The notes beneath the pieces are model-generated. The model saw only the letters and a list, made by a program, of their open reading frames with translations, was not told the origin of the DNA and searched no databases. This document shows, piece by piece, positions 23,910 through 32,744 of a stretch of 60,174 nucleotides of DNA; position 1 is the first letter of the stretch, and the number at the start of each line of letters is the position of its first letter. This DNA is from an uncultured Lachnobacterium sp. Lineage in GTDB: Bacteria > Bacillota > Clostridia > Lachnospirales > Lachnospiraceae. The position numbers were made by a program, and so were the translations under genes. The stretch spans positions 1-60,174 of the forward strand of contig URDU01000016.1 in the NCBI GenBank assembly GCA_900546625.1. The letters run 5' to 3'.

Positions 23910-25361
23910 ATGAAAACATCAGAAATTATTGTATTTATCGTCTATCTGCTGTGCATGCTGGGTATTGGTATCTTTTTCTTCGTGAAAAACAGAAACGGTG
24001 GAGAAAAGACCTACTTCCTCGGCGGACGTGAGATGGGACCATGGGTTGCGGCGCTGTCAGCCGGAGCCTCAGACATGAGTGCATGGGTGCTCATGGGACT
24101 TCCTACTTCTATCTATGCACTGGGCTTAGGTCAGGTATGGATCCCTGTTGGACTTGCAATCGGCTACACTATAAGCTGGCTGCTTGAAGCACCGAGACTG
24201 AGAAAATTCTCAATTGTAGCCAATGACTCAATCACCATTCCACAGTATCTGACCAACAGATTCCTGTCCAAATCACTTGCACTGCAGGTGATATGTGCGA
24301 TTGTATTTTTGGTTGCATACACTATTTATGCAGCATCAAGCGTAAAGGCCTGCGGTACTCTTTTCCACACTGTAATAGGAATGGATCCACAGATTGCCAT
24401 GTATCTTGCAGCGGTTGTCATCGTAGGCTATACCTTCCTCGGCGGCTTCTCGGCTGTATGCTGGACAGATTTCTTCCAGGGCATGCTCGTGCTCGGTTCT
24501 ATGTTTATAGCACCGATTTTTGCAGCATTTATGCTTGATACATCATCTATGTCAGCTCTCCCGGGCGGTTACTTAAATCCGTTCTCCAGCTGGCAGGATA
24601 TCGTGTCAGGACTGGCATGGGGACTTGGTTACTTTGGTATGCCACATATCATCATCAGATTCATGTCCATCAAATCACAGAAGGATTTAAAGAAATCAGC
24701 AAAAATCGGAATCACATGGACTCTGCTTATTGTATTTTTTGCAACCTTAATCGGAGTAATCGGAAGACTTTTCCTTGGCTTTGACGAATCAATCAATGAA
24801 AACTCTCTCGTTTTCATCCAGATTGTAAGAAAGATTTTCCCTGGTGTTATCTCAGGTATACTCCTCTCAGCAGTGCTTGCCGCTTCCATGAGCACCGCAG
24901 ACAGCCAGCTACTTGCTGCTTCATCTGCATTCTCGAGTGATGTATATAAGCCTGTCATCAGAAAAGGCAAGGCAAGCGATAAAGAGATGATGTGGACCGG
25001 CCGTATTGTCGTTCTTGGAATCGCTGTTGCAGCACTCATCATCGCATCAAACCCTAATGCCGGCTCTATCATGGCGCTTGTTTCAAATGCATGGGGTATC
25101 TTTGGTGCTGCCTTTGGACCAGCCATCATGCTCAGCCTCTTCTGGAAGCGCTTTAACTTCAAGGGTGCTGTTGCAGGAATCGTAACAGGTGCTGCAGTTG
25201 ATATATTGTGGTATGCATTCCTCACATCAACTGGAATCTACGAGCTGCTGCCGGGATTTGTTTTCGGACTTATCGCAGCCGTTGTTGTGACTCTTTGCAC
25301 AAAGGAGCCTTCAAAAGAGGTTTATGAGCTTTTCGATAAGGCTCAAAAGTTTGATGAGTAA
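23910..25361 (+). CDS. putP: Sodium/proline symporter (SSS family)
   Basis: This 483-residue protein has about thirteen membrane helices and the PutP-type start (YFLGGREMGPW near 35, SAGASDMSAW near 50, followed by GLPTSIYALG). It is a Na+/solute symporter that takes up proline, fitting the PutP branch in length and in the SAGASDMS sodium-site helix. AAAGAGG precedes the ATG at 23910. It is monocistronic with its own promoter and a strong terminator. Proline could serve as an osmolyte or as a fermentation substrate; no proline reductase gene is in the window. Its promoter region is shared with the flavin operon, which suggests but does not prove co-regulation. Confidence 0.92.
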   Translation: MKTSEIIVFIVYLLCMLGIGIFFFVKNRNGGEKTYFLGGREMGPWVAALSAGASDMSAWVLMGLPTSIYALGLGQVWIPVGLAIGYTISWLLEAPRLRKFSIVANDSITIPQYLTNRFLSKSLALQVICAIVFLVAYTIYAASSVKACGTLFHTVIGMDPQIAMYLAAVVIVGYTFLGGFSAVCWTDFFQGMLVLGSMFIAPIFAAFMLDTSSMSALPGGYLNPFSSWQDIVSGLAWGLGYFGMPHIIIRFMSIKSQKDLKKSAKIGITWTLLIVFFATLIGVIGRLFLGFDESINENSLVFIQIVRKIFPGVISGILLSAVLAASMSTADSQLLAASSAFSSDVYKPVIRKGKASDKEMMWTGRIVVLGIAVAALIIASNPNAGSIMALVSNAWGIFGAAFGPAIMLSLFWKRFNFKGAVAGIVTGAAVDILWYAFLTSTGIYELLPGFVFGLIAAVVVTLCTKEPSKEVYELFDKAQKFDE

Positions 25362-25392
25362 TTAAAATAATTAATCAGTTAAGCACATAAGT

Positions 25393-25437
25393 AAAACCGT
25401 CGTACCCTGCCATTTACGGCCCGGTACGACGGTTTTA
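25393..25437. terminator. Bidirectional terminator between putP and the galactanase
   Basis: AAAACCGTCGTACC (25393-25406) pairs with GGTACGACGGTTTT (25423-25436), with A and T tracts on the two sides. It serves both convergent genes. Confidence 0.9.
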
Positions 25438-25482
25438 TTTTTTATTTGTCTTATGCGTTATGTTGTTCTTTTAGAAACACTG

Positions 25483-28400
25483 CTATGCATGCTCCTTTTT
25501 GCGGTTCATAAGAGCTGCGATTGATACGCCAAGACCTGCCATTGCGATAACAAGCCACATATACATATTGCTGTCATCTGAGGTCTTTGCTGCGCCTGCA
25601 GCAGCTGCTTTAGTACCTGCATTGGTATTTACCTTTACAAAGGCAAATGTGCCTGCTCCCGGTGTAAGAGCCTTTGCAGGCTGTGTGGTCGGTGCTGTTG
25701 TTGGTACTGTTGTGCTGCCTTTGTTGGCATCATCCTTGTCTGTGCCATTATCCTTATTTTCATCATCACCGGTATTACCATTATCGGCATCACTCTTGCC
25801 TGCTGACTTTGTCTGGTATAAGTATAGGTCATCCGCTGTTCCCCAGCCACCTTTTGCACTCACGATTCCGACAACAAGAGTAACCTCTGTTTCCTTATCA
25901 AGCTTAAACGAAACGCTTGGATTCTTCCAGTTTTTCCAGCCTGCAAGTGTTACATTATCACCCTTAGCAATGACATTACCTTTGGAATCAACAGCCTTGG
26001 CATAAAGCTGATCTCCATCGGCACCCTGTCCTACGTACTCGAAGGTATACTCTCCTGAAGCAAGTGTGATAGCATTCTTGTATGTAATTTCTGCCTCTGC
26101 TGTATCTGTGCCGCCATTGTACCAGTGAGCACATGCTGCTCCTGACTTCTTATCATCCTTGGTAGAAGAAACCGAATCGACAATCTTGTTATTGGCAGTA
26201 AAATTATCAGCCTTTTCAAAGCCTGCATCATCTGCGTCTGTAATAAGATTTTTCTGCTTTATAACTACTGTACATTTTGTTGTACCCGATGTCTTATCTT
26301 TATAAGCACCACGCTCGATTTTTCTGCTGAATTTTACAGTTCCTTCTACTGTATATGTTCCTGCCTTTGAAAAATCAATTCCCTCTGTATTCCAAACAAC
26401 GTTCTCTTCAACTTTTTCTGTATTATATGTCACATTAACTGTTTTTGGAAGCTCTATCTCTTTTCCTGCCTCTCCTGTGACATCTGCTGTTTCTATATCC
26501 TCAACTCCGATTTTGGTCACCTTTGCGCCTGTCTTTACGTAATTCCATACCTTAAGACCTGCTGTTGCTGTTCCATCCGGATAAAACATTGCCTGGTTGT
26601 CTACAGCGGAACCGCCATACCATTTTCCTGCATCCTTTGGATCATACTCACCGCCGTAGCTTGCTGCCCAGCCTGAGCCTTTTTCTTCCCATATCTTTTT
26701 ATTTGCTTCATATCTTGCTGCTGCAGCTTCCTCTGAAAGACCTGTGGTATCTCCCACGGTAATCCATGCAGGCTCCCAGTAATATACACCAAGTCCGCCC
26801 GCCTCATTTACAGCATTGATGAGGTTTCTGATATATGTAGCCTGTCCCTGCACTGTGAAAGGTTCTGTAGCATCTGCCGAGTCATCATTATTTCCCTCAC
26901 GAACAGTATTTCCATGACCATCTGAATCATCAAGTGTATATGCATAGCTTGTCTCTACAACCATTGCATCCTTGTTGTGCTTAGTCTGAACATAGCTTAT
27001 TTCTTTCTTTAAATTGCTCAGTGTTCCATGCCAGTATGGATAATAGCTTGTTCCAAGAATATCATAATCTACCTTATATTCTGCAAGATTATCTGACCAT
27101 GTTGTAAGTGTATTCTTCTGTGGGCTTTCCACATGGATCACAACCTTTACGTCACTGTTGTAATCCTTAACACCTTTTGAGCCTGCGGAAAAGAGCTTGC
27201 ACATGGCTTTTGTATTTGTTTCTCCTATAAAACCGCCTGTTGTCTCATTTCCAACCTGAACCATATCTACAACATCCTTTGATGCATCAATTGTATTTAA
27301 TGATTCATTGATAAACTTTTCTACAGCTACGGCTTTCTCATCAACTGTATAGCCCTTCCATGCCTTAGGAACCATCTGTTTGCTTGGATCTGTCCAGAAA
27401 TCTGAGCAATGGAAATCAACAAGCATTTTTATACCCGCACTGCGGCATGCATCAGCGATTTTCTTTGCGGTTGCCACATCGTTATTTCCACCGCCATATC
27501 CATTTCCGTTTGAATCATATGGATCATTCCATACTCTGACACGGATATGATTTATGCCGTTTTCTGCCAGGAATTTGCAGAAATCTGTCACATTGTTGAT
27601 TTCTTTTCCGTTATAATCCTTGTATACAACACCACTGTTGAACTCTGTTATAACAGATGAAATATCCATTCCCATTATGAAATCAGATGACAAATCCTTT
27701 ACCTTTGCAACAACAATATCATCATTGTCTACTGATGTATCAATTTCCGGCGCCTTAGATGTAATAGTTGTACATGCAGAACCAAGCTCATTGCCATTAG
27801 CATCCTTAAGCTGGGCTACAACATAATACTTACCGGCTGACTTTGTTGTGTAGGCAGCCTTAAGAGTTTTTCCGGAACCATTGTCATTTTCTAATGTTCC
27901 GTCCTTCAATCCGTCTGTGTGGTCATTCCAAGTATCAACCCACCACCATAAATTTACTTCCTCAGGAAGTTCACTTATTTCTTCTCCATCATAGGTAATC
28001 TTAGCTTCAAGATTGACTGTATCACCATTTTCTACGGCTACTTCTGTCTTGTTTACTGAGATTGTGTAGCCTTTCTGGTTTTCTTCGGAAGAGTCAGTAT
28101 GATCTGTTTCTTTTTCGTATAAAACAATATCGTCAATTGCACTGCCTTTATTCCATGCTGCAAGCTTTCCCGAAACATAAACCTTCACATCACTTTCCTT
28201 ATCAAGAGTGAATTCTCCAGTCTCAATTGATTCCCATTTGCTCTGATCGTCAGCCCATTCAGAAGCCTTCAAATCTGTGCTGACATATTCTCCTGCACCC
28301 AGTTTTAATCCACCTGCTGCACCGGTGCTTTTTATTCCAAGCTTATAGGTACCGGCCGGAAGCTTAACCGTCTGTGAGATTGATACATCTTTTTCTTCCT

Positions 28401-28671
28401 CTGTTTTATTTTCCCAGATACAATAATATCCTTTTTCTTCTCCTGACCCGTAAAGCCAGTTTTCAGTATCCTTTGGTATACTAATATCCCAATTATCTGC
28501 TCCTGACTCAAAGTCTCCATTCACCACATACTCTGTGTCTACCCACTTTGCGGTATTCTCTGCTGCCTTAACCCGCTCTGTGCCAAAATCCGCCACAGCG
28601 CTCTGGCTTAAAAGCATTGCAAACACCAGTCCCGCACTTGTTATAGATGCCATTTTTCTCTTCCTGCTCAT
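25483..28671 (-). CDS. Cell-surface GH53 endo-beta-1,4-galactanase
   Basis: This 1062-residue enzyme has a signal peptide (about 1-37), a carbohydrate-binding-like jelly roll (about 44-187), an Ig-like domain (about 203-305), the GH53 barrel (about 328-700), a second Ig-like domain (about 715-800), a second binding-like module (about 815-965), a Thr/Pro linker and a C-terminal helix with NRKKEHA tail. The acid/base is Glu476 in VGNETTGG and the nucleophile Glu573 in VVETSYAYT. GH53 enzymes cut beta-1,4-galactan side chains of pectin (arabinogalactan I). The C-terminus (KTSDDSN, helix, basic tail) resembles that of the 1245-aa protein and suggests surface retention. It stands alone with LacI-type operator-like sites upstream; the importer and beta-galactosidase needed downstream are outside the window. 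Confidence 0.92.
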   Translation of the reverse strand: MSRKRKMASITSAGLVFAMLLSQSAVADFGTERVKAAENTAKWVDTEYVVNGDFESGADNWDISIPKDTENWLYGSGEEKGYYCIWENKTEEEKDVSISQTVKLPAGTYKLGIKSTGAAGGLKLGAGEYVSTDLKASEWADDQSKWESIETGEFTLDKESDVKVYVSGKLAAWNKGSAIDDIVLYEKETDHTDSSEENQKGYTISVNKTEVAVENGDTVNLEAKITYDGEEISELPEEVNLWWWVDTWNDHTDGLKDGTLENDNGSGKTLKAAYTTKSAGKYYVVAQLKDANGNELGSACTTITSKAPEIDTSVDNDDIVVAKVKDLSSDFIMGMDISSVITEFNSGVVYKDYNGKEINNVTDFCKFLAENGINHIRVRVWNDPYDSNGNGYGGGNNDVATAKKIADACRSAGIKMLVDFHCSDFWTDPSKQMVPKAWKGYTVDEKAVAVEKFINESLNTIDASKDVVDMVQVGNETTGGFIGETNTKAMCKLFSAGSKGVKDYNSDVKVVIHVESPQKNTLTTWSDNLAEYKVDYDILGTSYYPYWHGTLSNLKKEISYVQTKHNKDAMVVETSYAYTLDDSDGHGNTVREGNNDDSADATEPFTVQGQATYIRNLINAVNEAGGLGVYYWEPAWITVGDTTGLSEEAAAARYEANKKIWEEKGSGWAASYGGEYDPKDAGKWYGGSAVDNQAMFYPDGTATAGLKVWNYVKTGAKVTKIGVEDIETADVTGEAGKEIELPKTVNVTYNTEKVEENVVWNTEGIDFSKAGTYTVEGTVKFSRKIERGAYKDKTSGTTKCTVVIKQKNLITDADDAGFEKADNFTANNKIVDSVSSTKDDKKSGAACAHWYNGGTDTAEAEITYKNAITLASGEYTFEYVGQGADGDQLYAKAVDSKGNVIAKGDNVTLAGWKNWKNPSVSFKLDKETEVTLVVGIVSAKGGWGTADDLYLYQTKSAGKSDADNGNTGDDENKDNGTDKDDANKGSTTVPTTAPTTQPAKALTPGAGTFAFVKVNTNAGTKAAAAGAAKTSDDSNMYMWLVIAMAGLGVSIAALMNRKKEHA

Positions 28672-29120
28672 ATTTTCCTCCTTGTTTTATGCAGTGGTAA
28701 ATGACTATCAAATTGATAAATATCAAAGCCATTAAGCCACTGTCATGCACATTCACAAATTGCATGTCACACATGATTTCATCTGTTTCATGCGCAACAG
28801 CGCAATCGGTTGCAATAACTATATTTACAGTTTATACATTAAGCGTTTACGTTTCAATAGACATAAATGCCAACTTATTTCTGCAATATTTAGCAAAAAT
28901 ACATCAATTTAATATTTGTAAATATGGGAAAATGTACAAAGATTAGTATGTTCAAACGGTTTTTCAAATAATGATATTCACATAGATTTTGTGGAAATTT
29001 CACAATACTTTTACGTGTTTAGAAGTATAATGATTTTTTATGCAAACTAAATATATTAATATGCATCAGAATTTTTAGTTTTTTTATAGGCAAATTGCCA
29101 GAGTCCCCAGTACTATATAT
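28672..29120. other. Long regulatory region upstream of the galactanase
   Basis: About 450 AT-rich bases with no supported gene. It contains a LacI-type palindrome at 28802-28813 and an AAGCGTTTACGTTTC element at 28841-28855. I see no clear -35/-10 pair, riboswitch or small reading frame with a ribosome binding site. Confidence 0.45.
28802..28813. promoter_or_regulatory. LacI-type operator upstream of the galactanase
   Basis: GCAATCGGTTGC is palindromic around a central CG except for one pair, the usual shape of LacI/GalR-family sites. It is 131 bases upstream of the start codon. A second CG-centred element, AAGCGTTTACGTTTC, follows at 28841. Sugar-responsive repression is plausible. Confidence 0.45.
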
Positions 29121-29176
29121 AAAAAAGCCGTACAGCAGCTTATGAAATATTTTCAAAAGCTGCCATACGGCATATT
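29121..29176 (-). terminator. Terminator of the nrdD-coiled-coil transcript
   Basis: Arms GCCGTACAGCAGCTT (29127-29141) and AAGCTGCCATACGGC (29157-29171) with one internal mismatch; on the minus strand followed by TTTTTT. It lies just past the stop at 29183. Confidence 0.85.
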
Positions 29177-29182
29177 TTTATG

Positions 29183-29476
29183 TTACATCAGGCTATTAAT
29201 GTAATATATCTCTTTTTTCAGAACACTAATCTCATTTTCAAGCGCATTCTTCTGTTTCGTAAGCTTTTCAGATTCCCTGGCACATTTCTCATATTTTTCT
29301 GAGAATTTCTGCTTATAAAGCATTGCATTGTTTACTTCCCTGAGACGTGCATACATATCCATTTCAAATTCTGCCTTGCGGCACTCCACGTCGAGCCTGT
29401 CATATTCGCTTTGCAGCTTTGAAAGCTCGTCTGTACGCTCCTCTAAGCCAATATTCCAGATTTCTTCATTAGTCAT
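29183..29476 (-). CDS. Short coiled-coil protein downstream of nrdD
   Basis: This gene encodes 97 residues. The ATG at 29476 has AAAGGAGG nine bases upstream; a TTG two codons earlier is too close to that site. Nearly the whole protein is predicted helix with heptad-like spacing of Leu and many Glu and Lys, so it is a coiled coil, probably a cytoplasmic dimer. I do not recognise a family. It follows nrdD by 22 bases and precedes the terminator, so it is co-transcribed with the ribonucleotide reductase and controlled by its NrdR boxes. The position is where nrdG (the activase) often sits, but the protein has no radical-SAM CxxxCxxC motif and cannot replace it. Confidence 0.75.
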   Translation of the reverse strand: MTNEEIWNIGLEERTDELSKLQSEYDRLDVECRKAEFEMDMYARLREVNNAMLYKQKFSEKYEKCARESEKLTKQKNALENEISVLKKEIYYINSLM

Positions 29477-29498
29477 AAACAATAACCTCCTTTAACCT

Positions 29499-31706
29499 CT
29501 ACAGATGAAGCACTCGCTCTTTAATCTCCTGGGTTCTTCCCTGATTCCAGAACTGTGTGCCTATATAGCCGCATGTACGGCGGGCTACACTCATCTTGTT
29601 CTGGTCACGATTACCACAGTGTGGGCACTCCCAGATAAGCTTGCCTGAGCCCTCTTCCTCTACGATTTTGATTTCTCCGTCGTAGCCGCATACCTGGCAA
29701 TAGTCGCTCTTTGTATTCAGCTCTGCGTACATAATATTGTCGTAAATGTACTGCATTACTGAAAGCACTGCAGGGATATTGTCCTGCATGTTTGGTACCT
29801 CCACGTAGCTGATAGCGCCACCCGGAGACAGCTTCTGGAACTGGGACTCAAACTTTAGCTTGTCAAATGCATTAATCTGCTCGGTTACATGCACATGATA
29901 GCTGTTTGTGATGTAGTTCTTGTCGGTAACACCCTCGATGATACCAAAGCGCTTCTGTAAGCACTTAGCAAACTTATAGGTGGTAGACTCAAGCGGTGTG
30001 CCATATATACTGAAATCGATGTTTGACTCCTTTTTCCACTGCTCACATGCATCGTTTAAGCGCTGCATTACCTTAAGTGCAAACGGTGTGCCCTCCTTTG
30101 GCTCCGTGTGTGATACGCCCTTCATGTAGCGCACACACTCACAAAGTCCTGCATAGCCGAGTGAGATTGTTGAGTATCCGTTAAATAATAATGGGTCTAT
30201 AACCTCTCCCTTTTTCAGACGTGCAAGTGCTCCGTTCTGCCAGAGAATCGGTGCTACATCGGATTTGGTACCAAGAAGCCTCTTATGTCTGCACATAAGT
30301 GCTCTGTGACACAGCTCAAGTCTCTCATCAAGTATCTTCCAGAATTTTTCCTCATCCTTTTCTGATGAGCATGCCACATCAACGAGATTTAAGGTGACAA
30401 CACCCTGGTTGAAACGTCCATAGTATTTACGCTTGTTTGGATCAAAGTTCTCGGCATGTGCCACATTGCCCGCTGTCTGTGAGCATCTGTCCACTGTGAG
30501 GAATGAACGGCAGCCCATGCATGTATACACATCTCCGTCCTTAAGCTCCTTCATGACCTTCTCTGAAATATAGTCAGGCACCATTCTCTTTGCAGAGCAC
30601 TGTGCCGCGAGCACTGTGAGATTCCAGTACTTTGAATCCTCTGTGATATTATCATCCTCAAGCACATATATGAGCTTAGGGAATGCCGGTGTGATATATA
30701 CACCCTTTTCGTTCTTTACGCCCTTTATTCTCTGGTGCAGCATTTCCTCAATGATTGCTGCAAGATCTGCCTTTGTCTGCGGATCGGATACCTCATTCAG
30801 GTACATGAATACTGTGATAAACGGTGCCTGTCCATTTGTAGTCATGAGTGTGATGACCTGATACTGAATCATCTGCACACCGCGGTTGATTTCTTCCTTG
30901 ACACGAAGCTCTGCTACCTCGTTGATTTTTTCTTCATCCAAATCAAGGCCTACGCTCTCGAATTCCTTTTGCACCTGCTTTCTGAACTTCTCACGACTGA
31001 CCTGTACAAATGGTGCCAGATGTGCAAGCGAGATACTCTGTCCACCATACTGTGAGCTGGCAATCTGTGCGATAGCCTGTGTAGCAATGTTGCAGGCTGT
31101 TGAAAAGCTCTTTGGTGTGTCAATCATAGTCTCACTGATTACTGTGCCGTTCTGAAGCATGTCCTCAAGGTTTACAAGACAGCAGTTGTGCATGTGCTGT
31201 GCAAAATAATCTGCGTCGTGGAAATGGATAAGCCCCTTCTCATGAGCCTCCACTATATCCTCAGGAAGCAGGAAACGGCGTGTGATATCCTTGCTCACCT
31301 CACCTGCCATGTAGTCACGCTGCACGCTGTTTACAGTAGGATTCTTGTTGGAGTTTTCCTGCTTTACCTCCTCGTTATTGCACTCAAGAAGGCTAAGAAT
31401 CTGCTGATCCGTAGAGTTTGACTTACGGACGATGGCTCTCTTATATCTGTAAGTAATGTAGTTTCTGGCTACGGTAAAGGCACGCTTGTTCATGAGCTGG
31501 TTCTCCACCATATCCTGTATCTCCTCAACGCTTGGAGAGCGCTTCATGTTCTCACATGCAGTCTCCACGTTGCTTGCAATTTCCTCAATCTGATCAGCAG
31601 TAAGCTTCTCATAGTCCAGCACTGAATCGTTTGCCTTTCTAATGGCAGCTACTATTTTGGCTGCATCAAATATGTCCTCACTGCCGCTTCGCTTGATGAT
31701 TTTCAT
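29499..31706 (-). CDS. nrdD: Anaerobic (class III) ribonucleoside-triphosphate reductase
   Basis: This 735-residue enzyme makes deoxynucleotides under anaerobiosis. An ATP-cone (about 1-95, with KRSGSEDIFD at the start) senses ATP/dATP; the ten-stranded barrel carries the catalytic cysteines; near the C-terminus a zinc site (CQVCGYDG and CPHCGNRD) is followed by the glycyl-radical motif RRTCGYIG. The ATG at 31706 is preceded by AGAGGAG; an earlier in-frame start 37 codons upstream would run through the NrdR boxes and is rejected. The activating enzyme NrdG is not adjacent. The gene is first in a two-gene unit with the coiled-coil protein. All key residues are intact. Confidence 0.96.
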   Translation of the reverse strand: MKIIKRSGSEDIFDAAKIVAAIRKANDSVLDYEKLTADQIEEIASNVETACENMKRSPSVEEIQDMVENQLMNKRAFTVARNYITYRYKRAIVRKSNSTDQQILSLLECNNEEVKQENSNKNPTVNSVQRDYMAGEVSKDITRRFLLPEDIVEAHEKGLIHFHDADYFAQHMHNCCLVNLEDMLQNGTVISETMIDTPKSFSTACNIATQAIAQIASSQYGGQSISLAHLAPFVQVSREKFRKQVQKEFESVGLDLDEEKINEVAELRVKEEINRGVQMIQYQVITLMTTNGQAPFITVFMYLNEVSDPQTKADLAAIIEEMLHQRIKGVKNEKGVYITPAFPKLIYVLEDDNITEDSKYWNLTVLAAQCSAKRMVPDYISEKVMKELKDGDVYTCMGCRSFLTVDRCSQTAGNVAHAENFDPNKRKYYGRFNQGVVTLNLVDVACSSEKDEEKFWKILDERLELCHRALMCRHKRLLGTKSDVAPILWQNGALARLKKGEVIDPLLFNGYSTISLGYAGLCECVRYMKGVSHTEPKEGTPFALKVMQRLNDACEQWKKESNIDFSIYGTPLESTTYKFAKCLQKRFGIIEGVTDKNYITNSYHVHVTEQINAFDKLKFESQFQKLSPGGAISYVEVPNMQDNIPAVLSVMQYIYDNIMYAELNTKSDYCQVCGYDGEIKIVEEEGSGKLIWECPHCGNRDQNKMSVARRTCGYIGTQFWNQGRTQEIKERVLHL

Positions 31707-31749
31707 GTAAATTTCTCCTCTCTGTATACTATATTTCATATAATGTAGT

Positions 31750-31796
31750 GTACTATATATAGTATTGTCATCCAATACGCATACTATATATATGTA
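31750..31796. promoter_or_regulatory. Two NrdR boxes upstream of nrdD
   Basis: GTACTATATATAGTAT (31750-31765) and ATACTATATATATGTA (31781-31796) resemble the established NrdR box (ACACWATATWTWGTGT). Their centres are 31 bp apart, three helical turns, the usual pairing for NrdR, which represses ribonucleotide reductase genes when dATP is high. The first box fits better than the second. Confidence 0.75.
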
Positions 31797-32122
31797 TTTT
31801 ATCATATGTAATGGCACAAAATATGCAGCTATAAATGAGATGTAATCATTAATTCATGTCACAGCCCGTCAATGTAAAGCAGGCGTTTCATCAAACAATT
31901 ACGATATAGCTACATATAAAATGCCATATTATTTAATACAAATCTGTGCATCTGTCTTTTGATGACAATCTAAATTATACAAGATATTGTTGCTATGTCA
32001 ATACGCTCAACAATATTTTGTAGCATTTTGGCTTATTGCACAAAAAAAGCCACAATATTTATGCTACTTTTTCAACTCTATAGTCATTTTGTTCCCGGTA
32101 GTTTCGAATAGTTACTCACCGG
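31797..32122. other. AT-rich gap between nrdD and the MarR gene
   Basis: No gene seen. It contains the inverted repeat at 32020-32067 and otherwise AT-rich sequence without a ribosome binding site followed by an open frame. Confidence 0.4.
32020..32067. repeat. Nested inverted repeat 3' of the MarR gene
   Basis: Outer arms GTAGCAT/ATGCTAC, inner arms GGCTT/AAGCC. On the plus strand it is followed by TTTTT. On the minus strand, where the MarR transcript runs, only a weak A/T tail follows. It may be the MarR terminator in poor form. Confidence 0.4.
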
Positions 32123-32575
32123 TTACATGTTGAGCTCTTCCATATTGTCAATCACCCTGTCCAAAAAACCAAGCATCATGTCAAATTCTTCCTTAGAAAA
32201 GCCTTTGTGCATGGCTTCCTCTATTACCCTTATATTTTCTCTCACACGGTTTTCGTGGTCCAGCGCTTTTTGCGTCAGCTCAATCCTCTTAAGCCTTGCA
32301 TCATTTTCCATAGGTGTGCGTACGATATAGCCGTTTTTTTCAAGACTTTTAAGCATATTTGTCACTGTGGCTCCTGACAGATGAAACTCTGCCTCGATAT
32401 CCTTTTGAAATATATTTTGGTCCTGATTATCCATTATATATCCAATCATCATACCCTGGCTTCGCGGTATACATTCTGTTTTGCTGCACCTTTTTCTGTC
32501 AAAATATCTGTCTATGCTCCTGCTGATGCGGTTTATCTTGTGTCCTAAGTGTTTGTCCAGTGTAAACTCCTTCAT
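32123..32575 (-). CDS. MarR-family transcriptional regulator
   Basis: This 150-residue regulator has the winged-helix core of MarR proteins (about 30-110): the recognition region FHLSGATVTNMLKSLEKNGYI followed by a wing with RLKRIELT. The ATG at 32575 with AAAGGA eight bases upstream is the start; a TTG eleven codons earlier lacks a site. It is divergent from a two-gene ABC exporter, and a 7-bp inverted repeat overlaps the exporter promoter, the classical setting for a ligand-released repressor of a drug exporter that also controls itself. The ligand is unknown. Confidence 0.9.
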   Translation of the reverse strand: MKEFTLDKHLGHKINRISRSIDRYFDRKRCSKTECIPRSQGMMIGYIMDNQDQNIFQKDIEAEFHLSGATVTNMLKSLEKNGYIVRTPMENDARLKRIELTQKALDHENRVRENIRVIEEAMHKGFSKEEFDMMLGFLDRVIDNMEELNM

Positions 32576-32601
32576 AACTGAAATCCTTTCATAAATTTTT
32601 C

Positions 32602-32629
32602 TTGACAATAAAAAAAGTATATCTATAAT
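32602..32629 (+). promoter_or_regulatory. Promoter of the ABC exporter pair
   Basis: TTGACA (32602-32607), a 16-base spacer and TATAAT (32624-32629). Both hexamers are perfect; strong basal activity would need repression, which the operator just downstream can supply. Confidence 0.8.
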
Positions 32630-32630
32630 A

Positions 32631-32648
32631 TAGTTAGCACACTAACTA
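32631..32648. promoter_or_regulatory. MarR operator
   Basis: TAGTTAG-CACA-CTAACTA: 7-bp perfect arms with a four-base centre, starting two bases after the -10 box. A half site TAGTTAAC follows near 32671. Size and place fit MarR dimers; binding would block transcription start of the exporter genes. Confidence 0.7.
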
Positions 32649-32744
32649 ATTAAATGCAAGTATTTTTTTAGTTAACCACATTACCATAAATGTGGGAAGT
32701 TTGTTTTAATCAAATATAAAATATAAGAAGAAAGGACAAAACAT

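Noticed and set aside
24629..25225. 198-codon frame antisense to putP
   Set aside because: No ribosome binding site, and the sense strand encodes a certain membrane transporter.
28833..28860. cre (CcpA) site at AAGCGTTTACGTTTC
   Set aside because: The central CG falls one position off from the cre consensus in both directions, so it is kept only as a general LacI-type element.
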